A DNA stretch of 64,000 bases, taken from NCBI RefSeq assembly GCF_012932915.1, contig NZ_VCQU01000008.1:248001-312000 (forward strand), read 5' to 3'. How positions within the stretch are numbered: the first letter of the stretch is position 1; every line of letters begins with the position of its first letter. The stretch is from Antrihabitans stalactiti (lineage in GTDB: Bacteria > Actinomycetota > Actinomycetes > Mycobacteriales > Mycobacteriaceae). The position numbers were made by a program, and so were the translations under genes. Of the stretch, positions 26,527 through 36,432 are shown in pieces. The notes under the pieces are model-generated. The model was not told the origin of the DNA and searched no databases. It saw nothing but the letters and a program-made list of their open reading frames with translations.

Positions 26527-28176
26527 ATGCCTGCAACGCAACCGGCCAATCCGCGTTTCGCGAATGGCGCGGAGAAGCAGGTGTGGCGCGCGCTCGTCGA
26601 TCAGCTCGGCGACGATGACTTCGTCGCTGCTGGCCAGCGGGTCACCGACCATTTGAAGGATCACGAGGCCGACTTCGTGGTCGCGATCGAAGGTGCCGGC
26701 ATTGTCTGCATCGAGGTCAAGGGCGGTGAGGTTTGGCACGACGGCAGGAGCTGGCGCCAATTCCGTGGCGGGCGCGAAGTTGACATCGACCCCGTCCGAC
26801 AGGCGCGCGACGCGTGTTACGCGCTGCGGAGTTTCGTCGAGTCCGACCCGCGTTGGAAAAAAGGACGCGTGCGATGGGATCACGTCGTTGTTTTGCCGAA
26901 TACTGAACTCTCACCGGACTTCGCCCTGCCTGACTGTCCTCGATGGAAGGTCGTCGACCGCACTCAGCTTGGGCAACTCGTGTCCTTGCTGGGCGACGTT
27001 CTGAAGCAGCAGAAGCTGAATCGGCCGCTCCTGGGGTGGGTGGGGATAGAGCAATTGGAGACCGCGCTGAGTGGGCGAGGGCTACCTCAACGCGACGTTG
27101 TTTCGCGGGCAATCGCCAACGAAGATGCTGTGGATATCTTGACGGCGAATCAAGCAACGATCCTCGATGCGACGAAGTTATTGAACCGCGTGGAGGTACG
27201 GGGCGGTGCGGGGAGTGGGAAGACGTTACTTGCGCTCGAGCAAGCGCGGCGACTCTCTCGCGCAGGCAATCGTGTTGCGCTCATTTGCTATTCGCACGGA
27301 CTTGCGTCCTATCTCGAACGTTTGACGGATGGCTGGTCGAGAAGGGAGCGGCCAGCGTACGTCGGCGAATTTCACGCACTCGGACTCCAGTGGGGTGCGC
27401 CGGTCGGGCCAGACGAGTCTGTGCGAAATTCCGACACAGTGCGGTTTTGGGAGCACGACCTACCGCTTCAGATGGCCGAGCTGGCCGCCACTTTGGATGT
27501 CAAGAACCGTTTCGACGCGGTTGTTATCGACGAGGCTCAAGATTTCGCGGACTCCTGGTGGGAACCAATTTTGGCGTCGCTCAGAGATCACGAGATCGGT
27601 GGGATCTACCTATTTAGCGACGAGGGCCAACGCGTTTTCGACCGGCAGGGTTCGCCGCCAGTTCAACTCGTGCCCTTGGTGTTAGACCACAACATTCGAA
27701 ACACTCGACAGATTGCCGATGCGTTCACTCCGCTTGTAGGGCAACGTATGCGGCTGCTTGGTGGCGAAGGTCCAGACGTCACATTCGTTCCGTCTGCCGC
27801 TACGGACGCTCTCGATGCTGCCGACGATCAGATCGACAAGCTGATGGATGTCGGCTGGCGGCCAGAGGACATCGCGTTGCTCACGACGGGAAGCCGGCAT
27901 CCCGAACAGGTTTCGCGTCAAACCGAAGGCCACGAGTCCTACTGGGCGAGCTTCTGGGACAACGAGCAGGTGTTCTACGGCCACGTGCTTGGATTCAAAG
28001 GGTTGGAGCGCCGTGCCGTTGTTGTTGCGGTCAACGAGACGACTATTCACGTGCGATCTCGCGAGCGCCTCTATGTCGGTCTGTCGCGGGCGCGAGACCA
28101 ACTCGTTGTCTGCGGAGACCCAGCGTTTGTTCGGGACGTCGGCGGCCATGAGCTGGCCTCGAAGCTCGGGCTATAG
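26527..28176 (+). CDS. NERD-domain UvrD-type helicase
   Basis: This is a 549-residue protein combining an N-terminal NERD nuclease-related domain with a superfamily 1 helicase core. The NERD core contains D49 in HEADF and the CIEVKGGEVW strand near 61-70. Walker A is GGAGSGKT (226-233), motif II is VIDEAQDF (333-340), and the C-terminal lobe ends with FKGLERRAVVV and RLYVGLSRARDQLVV. All core motifs are present. NERD-UvrD proteins occur in defence islands and are linked to DNA processing, so a nuclease-helicase role is likely. The ATG at 26527 follows GGAGAAGG. It opens the defence-rich part of the window. Confidence 0.88.
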   Translation: MPATQPANPRFANGAEKQVWRALVDQLGDDDFVAAGQRVTDHLKDHEADFVVAIEGAGIVCIEVKGGEVWHDGRSWRQFRGGREVDIDPVRQARDACYALRSFVESDPRWKKGRVRWDHVVVLPNTELSPDFALPDCPRWKVVDRTQLGQLVSLLGDVLKQQKLNRPLLGWVGIEQLETALSGRGLPQRDVVSRAIANEDAVDILTANQATILDATKLLNRVEVRGGAGSGKTLLALEQARRLSRAGNRVALICYSHGLASYLERLTDGWSRRERPAYVGEFHALGLQWGAPVGPDESVRNSDTVRFWEHDLPLQMAELAATLDVKNRFDAVVIDEAQDFADSWWEPILASLRDHEIGGIYLFSDEGQRVFDRQGSPPVQLVPLVLDHNIRNTRQIADAFTPLVGQRMRLLGGEGPDVTFVPSAATDALDAADDQIDKLMDVGWRPEDIALLTTGSRHPEQVSRQTEGHESYWASFWDNEQVFYGHVLGFKGLERRAVVVAVNETTIHVRSRERLYVGLSRARDQLVVCGDPAFVRDVGGHELASKLGL

Positions 28177-28705
28177 CCTGCGGGATTGTCGATTCGGGGC
28201 TTTCGGTTCGTAGGCGAAACCGCAGCTGAATGTGTGACGACGGGTCATAGCCCGCGTCCGCCTTCACACCGGCAACCCACCGGAATTGACCGCCCCGTTC
28301 GTGGCGCCACAGACACTCGTGGATCGAATCCGGAGTTCGCCCGGCTTCGGCGTCCAGGCCGAACGCCCTCGTGCTCCGGGTCGCGGCGGAGACGCTTGAC
28401 GCGTACAACTCGCGGGCGCTATGTGAAGCATTCGCGGACGAGCACACAGGTTTCTGCCGTTCGTCGTCAAGTATGCCCGAACACACTGCGCTTCGGTGCG
28501 CTGTCAAGGTTCCACGGGCAATGGCAAGATGCGGTATGCACCGTCGCCCTCGACTCTTGACAATGTGGGTCTGTCGATACCGAACGATGTCGCCGAGTGT
28601 GGCTAGAGTGAGGGCCTGGGGCCACCGCATAGACGGGTCGACAAAGAGTAACTCGCGAGTCCTCAAAGCCCTTCCGATCGCAGACATCCAGATGGGACAC
28701 CGTTG
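28177..28705. other. 529-base intergenic region, no supported gene
   Basis: Open frames cross this stretch, but none has a recognisable product and the longest (minus strand, to 28043) runs antisense into the helicase gene. A TTGACA hexamer at 28557-28562 lies about 145 bases before the methyltransferase start and could be part of its promoter, although no good -10 follows at 16-18 bases. No tRNA or repeat is seen. Confidence 0.5.
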
Positions 28706-29740
28706 ATGGCCTTACCGAAGATCGTGAGCTTGTTCTCCGGCGCCGGTGGCCTCGATCTAGGGTTCTATGATACGGGCTACCCGATAGTTCTCGCGGTGGA
28801 CAATTCTAGTGCGGCTGTAAAAACGCATAAACGAAACTTTCCGACCACTGCCTCGATTATGGCCGACCTCGCGCAGCTAGGGCCGACAGGTGTTCTGGAT
28901 CATCTCAAGGATCTGCTCATTCCGGGCGAGCGGATCGGCGTTATCGGCGGTCCACCATGCCAGGGATTCTCTCGGGCCAACACGGCCTCGGTTGCAAACG
29001 ACCCGCGAAACGAATTGCCCCTCCTATATCTGGAAATTGTTGAGGCATTGCAGGCTCGCTACGATGTCCAATTCGTTCTCTTTGAGAATGTATTGGGTAT
29101 TCGAGACGCGAAACACTCCACCGTTTTTGAGGGAATTTTGTCCAAGTTTGAACAGATCGGCTTTGCTGCGAAGGCGGAGAAGTTCTCTGCCCTGGATTAT
29201 GGGGTGCCGCAGACGCGAAACCGCATCATAATTTCGGGTTTCAGCGATCAACTGACCGCTGCTGCATTTCTTCCCATCCCCGTTATCGGAAAAGATATGA
29301 CAGTCCGATCGGTCATCGGTGCTCTCCCGGCGCCGACGTTTTACTCCCGGGGGCTTCTCGCAACCGATATACCCCATCATGAGAACCACTGGACGATGCG
29401 TCCGCTGTCGAGACGATTTTCTGAGCAGGAGCACGAACGGAGGCCTAGTAGATGCTTTCGGCGCTTAGAGTGGGACAAACCGAGCCCAACGGTTGCATAT
29501 GGTCATCGAGAGATTCATGTGCACCCCGACGGGCGACGTCGTCTGAGCATTTATGAGGCAATGTTGCTTCAGGGTTTTCCGTCCGAGTTCGTACTCGAGG
29601 GAACGCTTTCCGCGCAAGTCGAACAGGTGTCAAACGCCGTTCCGCCTCCGTTGGCGCGAGCTCTGGCCGACGCAATCGCGACGGCGATGAGCGCAGCAAG
29701 ATTCAAGGCGGGCTCAGGTGAACGCCGACTGACCGCCTGA
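28706..29740 (+). CDS. DNA (cytosine-5) methyltransferase, Druantia DruM-like
   Basis: This is a 344-residue C5-cytosine DNA methyltransferase with intact motifs: I FSGAGGLDLGF near residue 10, IV GGPPCQGFS with the catalytic cysteine, VI FENVLG, VIII QTRNR, and X near EQVSNAVPPPLA. The variable region between VIII and IX sets the target sequence, which cannot be read by eye. It sits next to, but convergent with, an operon holding a giant DUF1998 helicase. A C5 methylase (DruM) is part of type II Druantia, so it probably marks self DNA. A solitary protective methylase is the alternative. ATG 28706 is preferred over a TTG three bases upstream. Confidence 0.92.
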   Translation: MALPKIVSLFSGAGGLDLGFYDTGYPIVLAVDNSSAAVKTHKRNFPTTASIMADLAQLGPTGVLDHLKDLLIPGERIGVIGGPPCQGFSRANTASVANDPRNELPLLYLEIVEALQARYDVQFVLFENVLGIRDAKHSTVFEGILSKFEQIGFAAKAEKFSALDYGVPQTRNRIIISGFSDQLTAAAFLPIPVIGKDMTVRSVIGALPAPTFYSRGLLATDIPHHENHWTMRPLSRRFSEQEHERRPSRCFRRLEWDKPSPTVAYGHREIHVHPDGRRRLSIYEAMLLQGFPSEFVLEGTLSAQVEQVSNAVPPPLARALADAIATAMSAARFKAGSGERRLTA

Positions 29741-29952
29741 CGCGCACTACGACCGCGTAGGCAACGACAATGTCGCGTGCTGCTGGCAATCGTGTGACAA
29801 AGTGCAATTATTTCTCGAGCGCACTATTACATCGGTATGGTCGAACTAGGATGGGGAGCAGATTTGGGCTCTCTCTCATCAAATCATGAAAGATGGCAAT
29901 ACCTCCGGTGAGCGCCAACATCTGGCAACGACACAGTGAGAATCCGGGAAGC

Positions 29953-30969
29953 TCAGAAATGATCGAATCGACCGACCGAATGCACCACCGCATAGTCGGT
30001 GGCAATGTAGTTTGTTGGAGTTCGCGCCTCAGACTGGCGAGTTTCAACAGGTCGGAGGCCAACAACGCGAACATAATCGCCGACCTCTGACTGAACGTGC
30101 GGTGGCAGTCGGGTGACCCAGGACGTACCCTCCCAAGTGTTCAGAAGGACGGCAGACGATTCGTTCTCTGCCTTAACCATTCGTTCCACGGTTCCTTCAA
30201 CAGCATCTCGGCGTTTCCACAATCGGAGGGCTTGCCAACTGGGATCACAAATTGGGCGGATTCTGCAGCCGCTGCAAGTCCGGGGAGATGGTGTTGCTGG
30301 TCGAGCGCCGGCCATCCACGCCGAACGAACCCGAACTACGCGTTGCACGGCTTCATCTACTTCGTTGGAATCGACACGGAAAGTGGAAAGGCCGTCTTTC
30401 AGGCTAAACACGTCAGCGACAGCGGGAAGAACGCCGTAGGTTATGCGTACCAAATGGGCGTACAGCAACATACGGAATCGGATCCCAAGATCAGCCTGAA
30501 GATCGTTCCGAACATGTTCACCTGTTTTGAGGTCCACTAGCTGCGTGCGATGTCGGTCGATGACGACAACATCCGGACGGCCCCAGACGAAAAGCTTTGA
30601 GTCTTGCAGAATCGACTCGCAACGAAAGATCGCTGTACCCGAGGCGGATGCGAAAAGGGTGGCCAAACCACGTGCGCGCCGTTGAAGTCTCATCTGTGTC
30701 AATCGACCGGCGCGCAAGCGCGCCACATCGGCGCCCGCCTGCGCAACATTCACAAGGAAGCGATCAACAAGGCCGTCGCCGCTTACATCGTTTCGCCATT
30801 CCCCAGATTCGATCCACAGCTTGAGCGCGGCGTGCGCGATCGAACCCGAGTCAGCCGACATCGAGGCAGGGGGGAGCGAAGGCGGCCCCCATGTCGGCGC
30901 GCGAGCTTGGCACTCTAACAACGCGACCGCAGAGGTGGGTGTTAGCCAGCCCGGCCGAGTGTCGACCAT
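29953..30969 (-). CDS. Cas4/RecB-type PD-(D/E)XK nuclease with Fe-S cysteines
   Basis: This is a 338-residue nuclease-fold protein. Motif I-like H46 (GSIAHAAL), GRPDVVV with D133, and VDLKTG with D146 and K148 form a complete PD-(D/E)XK active site. RMLLYAHL supplies the following (Q/R)xxxY helix. Cysteines C20, C232, C235 and C241 match the one-plus-three iron-sulfur pattern of Cas4 and AddB-type nucleases. The last 90 residues (WVTRLPPHVQSEVGDYVRVVG) look like an OB fold. It follows the giant helicase by two bases with GGAGC upstream, so it is the last gene of that operon and likely its nuclease. No cas1/cas2 or CRISPR array is present, so a CRISPR role is unlikely. Confidence 0.8.
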   Translation of the reverse strand: MVDTRPGWLTPTSAVALLECQARAPTWGPPSLPPASMSADSGSIAHAALKLWIESGEWRNDVSGDGLVDRFLVNVAQAGADVARLRAGRLTQMRLQRRARGLATLFASASGTAIFRCESILQDSKLFVWGRPDVVVIDRHRTQLVDLKTGEHVRNDLQADLGIRFRMLLYAHLVRITYGVLPAVADVFSLKDGLSTFRVDSNEVDEAVQRVVRVRSAWMAGARPATPSPRTCSGCRIRPICDPSWQALRLWKRRDAVEGTVERMVKAENESSAVLLNTWEGTSWVTRLPPHVQSEVGDYVRVVGLRPVETRQSEARTPTNYIATDYAVVHSVGRFDHF

Positions 30970-30971
30970 GA

Positions 30972-33900
30972 TCAGCTCCGGTCGGCCTTCTCTGCAAGTT
31001 TACGTACGGCGGCAGGATCACGGTCAAGCACGAAGCTATCAACCGCATAGATTGGGCAACTCGCGCCGAGAAGCTCCTCAGCGGCTGCGAAGGCAGTTGC
31101 CATCCGTGGAGAGATTAAGGCATTCTCGCCATGCTCGGCGGCCTCTAGAGGGTGTCTGACGATCACGGCCTCGCGTCCGTAAACGTTCGTCTCAAGAACT
31201 GCCAATGCCACCGGAACGTCAAATGACGCGACGACCTCGGCTCCGTAACCCTCGGCCCACACGCCGAGCACTGCGCGCTCCTCGGATAGGCGGTCAGGTA
31301 ACGGTCGTCCGCGCAGACATCCAAACAAATCTGCCGCAAGCCTCCAATCGAGGAGCGCGTGGTAGGCCATATTTCCGTAGTCACGCAAGCATCTGTAGCA
31401 GGACGAGTTACATATAGATGAGTGCTCTGCCTGTCCGAGCTCTTCCAGATATTGTTCGACCTTGTCGAGAAACTTGGGTAGCTCAATCGAGGATCCTAGA
31501 TGGCTGCTGAAACCGGCACCGTTCTCAAGCGTATCCGCGATGAAGGCGAACAACGACGGCTCTCCGTTCTCGAGTCCCGAATATATTCCTGCAGTCAGTT
31601 CAGCCGGCTGCAGGTCGAGGTATGCGGCTGCCACCGTCCGAAGCAAGAACGCCAGGGAATACCAAGCGGCGCGGCGTCCCTCAGATAGGTCAGGGGAACC
31701 TGACGGTTGTCGAGCTGCCCCGTGTAGATTGAGCCGGACTCCTGTGTCAGCGTTGGTAGGCGAAACCGACCCAAGAAACATGAAATCGGTTGGCTGAACA
31801 GAGCCGAGCGCTACGAGTTTCGGAGCTCCGGTGAGTGAACTGTCGCTGATGTCACCACGGCGGACTGCGTCGACGGAAACGTATCCGCCCCAGTACCCGT
31901 TGTCTTTTCTAAATTCGAATAGCTTGCCGCCTCGATCGTTCAATACAAATCGGTAGCCCGAACCTGAATACGCAACTGCGTCCCCGATCGGTTCGCGAGC
32001 GAGGCGGTCAAGGTCCGTCATGGCACGTGCAGCGGCCGCGCGGGAACTCCACGCAAAGTTACCGTCGAAGTCACGCTTCCGACCTGCGCGATACCCGAGC
32101 GGCTCATACATCGGAATTGTCTGAAACGAACCTGGTTCCGCACCGCAGCGCGGACATGGTCCAGATTCAGCGTCTCGATCAGCTGGCCGATCTGCCATGA
32201 ACGAGCAGACTCGGCAGACGTCGAGTGGACGTAGTTCGCCAAGCGCATCGCCGTCTTCAGCGACCCGCGGACCAGCTGGCTTGAAGGCTGCGATGCCGAC
32301 AACCGGATGCACCGATCCGTCTTTCACGAGTTCGCTCGTCGGGGAGAACTGCGAAACTGCCATAGCTGAATCTCGGTCGATGATGTTTCGCGGCGGCCAT
32401 GGATACGCAACTGTCGGCCTTTTTAGGTATAGGTAGCGCACTTTAGATGGAAATCCGAACATGGGGAGTAGCCCGTGTTCGGCAAGTCGTTGGCTCAAGT
32501 GCTCCGATCCGGGTTTCGTTACCACCTCGTCGATCTCGCGCACCAACGCGTTCTGGCTTCGATCGACAAACTCATCGCACTTGGACTCAAGGCCCGATCG
32601 CTCGGCTAGCGCGCGCGTTACGTCCGCGAGTGCTTCACGGTGTTGCGACAGCCACGTCTGAACTAGAGCACTGACGGTCGGCCACTCAACTGCTGCGCCA
32701 AATTGGCCATGAGTGTTAGTGCCCACACCCGAGTAACCATCGAGGCTCGCCAACTCGTCTGACAGCCCAGCGAATGCCATGCGCAGCGATTCAGCGTTAA
32801 GGACCCGCTGAAGGATCGATTCTTGGCCAAGCGTCAGATATGGCGCCGGGGTGGCGTCGTTGGTGATCCGGTGTGGCCGATCGAAGTAGTACTCGTCGTG
32901 ACTCCGTCCGCGACAGACTGTTAAGGCAATCGCGACGGGTGAATCCCGCCGCCCAGCACGTCCGACACGCTGTTGATAGTTAAAGCGACTGGGGGGCATG
33001 TTGCCGAGAACGACGGCCTCCAGCGAGCCAATGTCTACCCCCGCTTCCATTGTCGTCGTAACTGAAAGCAGGTCGACGGCGTCCGCTAGTTCATGCTGTC
33101 CCTCGTCCAGGAACACTCCCTGGAATCGCGCCTGGCGCGATTGCGCATCGAGACGGTCTGTCTGACCAGTCAACTCGGCGGTAGACAATCGAAATCTTCC
33201 GATGTGGTTCGTTGCCTTCCAGCCGTAGTATTCATCCGCAAGTTGAACTGGAACTGAATCGACTGGCAATCGGCGGGCACATCGGGTGCAAAGGCCCGCC
33301 CCTCTATGCAGATGCGGGCGGCGGCATTTTTCGCAGATCCACCATGCCGGCGACGGTGCGCGGAGAACGGCCAACTCATCGTTAATCAAGAATTCCTGGA
33401 CCCCGTTGCTCCATTGTCGAAGTACCCGCTCCTGGACTTCCTCAAATGTCAGCGAGTGTTCTCGTCCAAGGGCTTCCCAGAACTTCTTCAGTTTGGCTGG
33501 TGGGTTGACTGCGGGATTGCGGAGACCAAAGAAGCGTCGCATATCACCTAGTACCCGCAAACTCGAGCGCGCAAGTGCAACACCAGAGGCTGGCTCTACT
33601 GCATCGCTCAGGGTGTCGAACTCGAACGCGAGCCACCCCAAACCTAGCGACTCGAAATCCCTCCCAGCGCCCGAGAACAGTCCGTCAAGTACTTCCTCTC
33701 GAAGTGACTGATCGATATCCCCGAGCAGGCTTTGTTCAAGAGATCCGAGTTGGGCCCTCGCACGGGGAGGGCCCGCAGTTCGCCAGTCGTATAGAGCTGG
33801 CCACCTTGTAGGTTTTTGAGCGATGATGCGGGTCTTCGTTCGAGGAGGCTCCGTGGCCGCCAGCGATGGCTTCGGACCACCCGGGTTGATTCCCATGATC

Positions 33901-36422
33901 AACAGCTGGTCGCGCACCGCCAAGGAAAGCGACGATAGCCTTGCCGGGCCTGTAAACCGGCGGACAAGCGATGCAACCTCCTCGTCAGTGGAAGTCTCGA
34001 CGTCTTCCCAGTGGTCACGCAGCTTGTCGAGAGCGTCTCTATCGACTTCACGAAGTGCTCGCACCGCATCTGCTGTTTCGGATGATCTTTCGCCGTCCAC
34101 GAATCGTCTACGTGCCGCGTCGATCAGAATCTGGCGGTCTGTCGATTCCCCTAAGGACTCGTGAAGAAGAATCCGAAGTAAGTCCTGGTAGTGTCTAAGC
34201 CCGATTCCAGAGGATAGTTTCGCCGCGTCTTGCCTGCTGTCGGTGAAAACAATCAGCCTTCTCTCTGGCTCCGGAAGTTGCTGAGCGAGCTCTGTGATCA
34301 GGACCTGATTTATCTTTTCGAAACCTGTTCTCATCGTCCGAATGGGCGAGCGCAGCCGTATTGGGTCGGTCAATTCTACAGCCCCCCGCTTCGAATACTT
34401 GACCTCCCGATCGTCGCTACAGTTCGGGCATTTCGTCGGCAAACCAGGAAGGCGGCTCGGATCGACTTTGTAGTCCCCGGCGTTTGGGCCCGACCTGTGC
34501 CGCTTGACGCTGATCCGAAACGTCCAACCAGTTTGCTTTTTTGGTCCCGCCGTTAGCTCGCCAGTCGATGCATTAAGACGGCAGGGAAGAAACGAGAACT
34601 CGACATCTCCGCCTTGTGCGGTCCATGTATAACCGACGTCCTCCACCTCGGGTCTCTTGGTCCGCGGCCAGTAGATCAAGTAGTTACTAGATGTCCTCTC
34701 TTGTCCGACCTGGTCAGGCAACTTGCTTAGGTCAGGGATATCCGCTAAAAGCTGGGCACGTAATTCCTTCTGCTGCGTCACCCCCTCGGCAGTAAAGCCT
34801 CCGAGGAACACATCGCCGCAGTTCTGACAGTAAAGCAATTCAAGGACCCGCGCCCCACACTCACACCGAGTTCGTGGCTCGCCGAACAGCTTTCCAACAG
34901 TACGATCTTCGTACGATCCGGAAGGTATGCGATCGCATCGCGAATCGCTGCACGCCCACACGCCGGGAACATTTCGGAAGAAGAGGTGGCTGCGCATGCG
35001 AGGCCAGTCGCCGTCTTCCGATGCAGCGCGAGCAAGCAGACGGTGAACATCAGCTATTCCCTCGGCCTGCACTTTATGGGGAGACAGGATTGCTGCCAAC
35101 TCTGCTTCGGATTTCGCCTCGGTTGTCCGCTGCATTTGACGGTTCGCGTCAAAACGGAACGCATTCTCAAGCGCGACTCCGGGAGCGCTCTCAAAGTCGA
35201 GCTGCCTTGGATCGGACGGATTCTTCAAGTCACCTTCGAGGAACTCGAAACTTGCGGCGTCTACCCCGAAGAATTGTTCGAGATAAGCGCGGTCTCTCCT
35301 AGCATCTAGAGATGCTGATGCGGCGAGGACGCGCAGTTTCTCCGGCTTGCCCGCTATTCCCAGCCTGTGCTTTAGATTTCGTATGAGCAGTGCTACCTCG
35401 GTGCCGGCGGTGCCGCGGTATGAGTGCAACTCGTCGACCACTAGAGTAAATCTGTTCTCAGGTTTTTCGAAAAGCCATTCCCGAGTGCTCCGGAAGAAAT
35501 GTGCGTCCCTTTGTCGGAGCAACATCACGTTGAGCATCGAGTAGTTCGTGATTAGAATGTCGGGTGGATAATCCTCCATGTCCCACCGCGAAGGCAGCTC
35601 GGCACCCCCAAAGCGCGGAACAAAGTATCGATGGCTCTCTTCAGCCGACTTTGCGGCCTGGTCGGCGAGCTTCGCGGTCTCCCGCATATATTTTGCCAGA
35701 TTGTCCAGGTTCGGTTTCTGGTCGCGCGCGCCTGTAACCGGCGTCGCGCCAGTGTATCGGCCGAAATAGAACCGGTGGCCGCGACGATGCTCGTCTAGCC
35801 ATAGCCTCGCCTCATTGCTGTCGAGGGCATTTCGCAGGCGGATGAGCTGATCATCAACTAATGCGTTCATCGGGTAAAGAATCATCGCGCGGACGGCAGC
35901 TCGTCTCCCGGTTTCTCCGGACCGCTGAGCTTCGAACGATCGACCTGTCATCGACCACCAACGGCGCTCACCCCGCGCTCCGCTCCCAGTCCACGACCTT
36001 GATTCGTCCACTAAACTCGCAATGATGGGTAGCAGAAACGACTCCGTCTTACCCGATCCGGTTCCCGCAGTTATGACTACATTCCGGCCGACCGTGGAGC
36101 CAAGGATGAGAGACTGTTCCTGGTGAGTGTATAAAGGGCGGCCCGGAGGAATGAGGCCCGTCGTTAGAAAGCTCGCACACTCGCCAGGTAATCCAGCGGT
36201 TGCAATGGACTCGGCGAGACTGCTAGTGGCGATTTGGTACTGGGGACGAACCTCAATCAGAGGCCGTCTGTAGATTCCCCCGGGCCGGTCGAACAGGTCG
36301 CGCCGCTCGTTCTGCAATCTTTCGTCCGCTAGCCCGAAAGGCGAATCATAGTAGCGAAAGAACGCCTCACGGAGAGCCTCGAACGTTCCGATTGCATCCA
36401 GTTGTTGCATTTTGCTCGCCAT
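30972..36422 (-). CDS. druE: Giant DEAD/DEAH helicase with DUF1998, DruE-like
   Basis: This is an 1816-residue superfamily 2 helicase. Walker A is AGTGSGKT (119-126), motif II is VVDELHSYRG near residue 330, and the second lobe carries TTMEAGVDIGSLEAVVLGNMP and QQRVGRAGRR. Several zinc-binding pairs follow (CSDSRC, CECG with CQNC, CEKC with CTRC, CRVC with CPRC). The C-terminus has the DUF1998 cysteine signature SSICNSSCYRCLRDYGN. Size and layout match DruE, the core of Druantia anti-phage systems; DpdJ of the 7-deazaguanine clusters is a related alternative, but no dpd genes are here. It acts with the two upstream unknown proteins and the downstream nuclease. The start at 36422 follows GAAGGGC. 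Confidence 0.75.
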   Translation of the reverse strand: MASKMQQLDAIGTFEALREAFFRYYDSPFGLADERLQNERRDLFDRPGGIYRRPLIEVRPQYQIATSSLAESIATAGLPGECASFLTTGLIPPGRPLYTHQEQSLILGSTVGRNVVITAGTGSGKTESFLLPIIASLVDESRSWTGSGARGERRWWSMTGRSFEAQRSGETGRRAAVRAMILYPMNALVDDQLIRLRNALDSNEARLWLDEHRRGHRFYFGRYTGATPVTGARDQKPNLDNLAKYMRETAKLADQAAKSAEESHRYFVPRFGGAELPSRWDMEDYPPDILITNYSMLNVMLLRQRDAHFFRSTREWLFEKPENRFTLVVDELHSYRGTAGTEVALLIRNLKHRLGIAGKPEKLRVLAASASLDARRDRAYLEQFFGVDAASFEFLEGDLKNPSDPRQLDFESAPGVALENAFRFDANRQMQRTTEAKSEAELAAILSPHKVQAEGIADVHRLLARAASEDGDWPRMRSHLFFRNVPGVWACSDSRCDRIPSGSYEDRTVGKLFGEPRTRCECGARVLELLYCQNCGDVFLGGFTAEGVTQQKELRAQLLADIPDLSKLPDQVGQERTSSNYLIYWPRTKRPEVEDVGYTWTAQGGDVEFSFLPCRLNASTGELTAGPKKQTGWTFRISVKRHRSGPNAGDYKVDPSRLPGLPTKCPNCSDDREVKYSKRGAVELTDPIRLRSPIRTMRTGFEKINQVLITELAQQLPEPERRLIVFTDSRQDAAKLSSGIGLRHYQDLLRILLHESLGESTDRQILIDAARRRFVDGERSSETADAVRALREVDRDALDKLRDHWEDVETSTDEEVASLVRRFTGPARLSSLSLAVRDQLLIMGINPGGPKPSLAATEPPRTKTRIIAQKPTRWPALYDWRTAGPPRARAQLGSLEQSLLGDIDQSLREEVLDGLFSGAGRDFESLGLGWLAFEFDTLSDAVEPASGVALARSSLRVLGDMRRFFGLRNPAVNPPAKLKKFWEALGREHSLTFEEVQERVLRQWSNGVQEFLINDELAVLRAPSPAWWICEKCRRPHLHRGAGLCTRCARRLPVDSVPVQLADEYYGWKATNHIGRFRLSTAELTGQTDRLDAQSRQARFQGVFLDEGQHELADAVDLLSVTTTMEAGVDIGSLEAVVLGNMPPSRFNYQQRVGRAGRRDSPVAIALTVCRGRSHDEYYFDRPHRITNDATPAPYLTLGQESILQRVLNAESLRMAFAGLSDELASLDGYSGVGTNTHGQFGAAVEWPTVSALVQTWLSQHREALADVTRALAERSGLESKCDEFVDRSQNALVREIDEVVTKPGSEHLSQRLAEHGLLPMFGFPSKVRYLYLKRPTVAYPWPPRNIIDRDSAMAVSQFSPTSELVKDGSVHPVVGIAAFKPAGPRVAEDGDALGELRPLDVCRVCSFMADRPADRDAESGPCPRCGAEPGSFQTIPMYEPLGYRAGRKRDFDGNFAWSSRAAAARAMTDLDRLAREPIGDAVAYSGSGYRFVLNDRGGKLFEFRKDNGYWGGYVSVDAVRRGDISDSSLTGAPKLVALGSVQPTDFMFLGSVSPTNADTGVRLNLHGAARQPSGSPDLSEGRRAAWYSLAFLLRTVAAAYLDLQPAELTAGIYSGLENGEPSLFAFIADTLENGAGFSSHLGSSIELPKFLDKVEQYLEELGQAEHSSICNSSCYRCLRDYGNMAYHALLDWRLAADLFGCLRGRPLPDRLSEERAVLGVWAEGYGAEVVASFDVPVALAVLETNVYGREAVIVRHPLEAAEHGENALISPRMATAFAAAEELLGASCPIYAVDSFVLDRDPAAVRKLAEKADRS

Positions 36423-36432
36423 CTCGCCCTTC

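Noticed and set aside
28315-28335. GGATCGAATCC resembling a tRNA T-loop
   Set aside because: No matching acceptor, D or anticodon stems could be drawn around it.
28043-28687. 214-codon frame on the minus strand across the gap before the methyltransferase
   Set aside because: It runs into the NERD helicase on the opposite strand, has no ribosome site and no family features.
29953-30969. Cas4 as part of a CRISPR system
   Set aside because: The nuclease has Cas4-type motifs, but there is no cas1, cas2 or array and it is locked into the helicase operon.
30972-36422. DpdJ of a 7-deazaguanine DNA modification cluster as identity for the giant helicase
   Set aside because: No dpdA/B/C-type genes or queuosine-related genes nearby, while a C5 methylase is present, so Druantia-like is the better fit.
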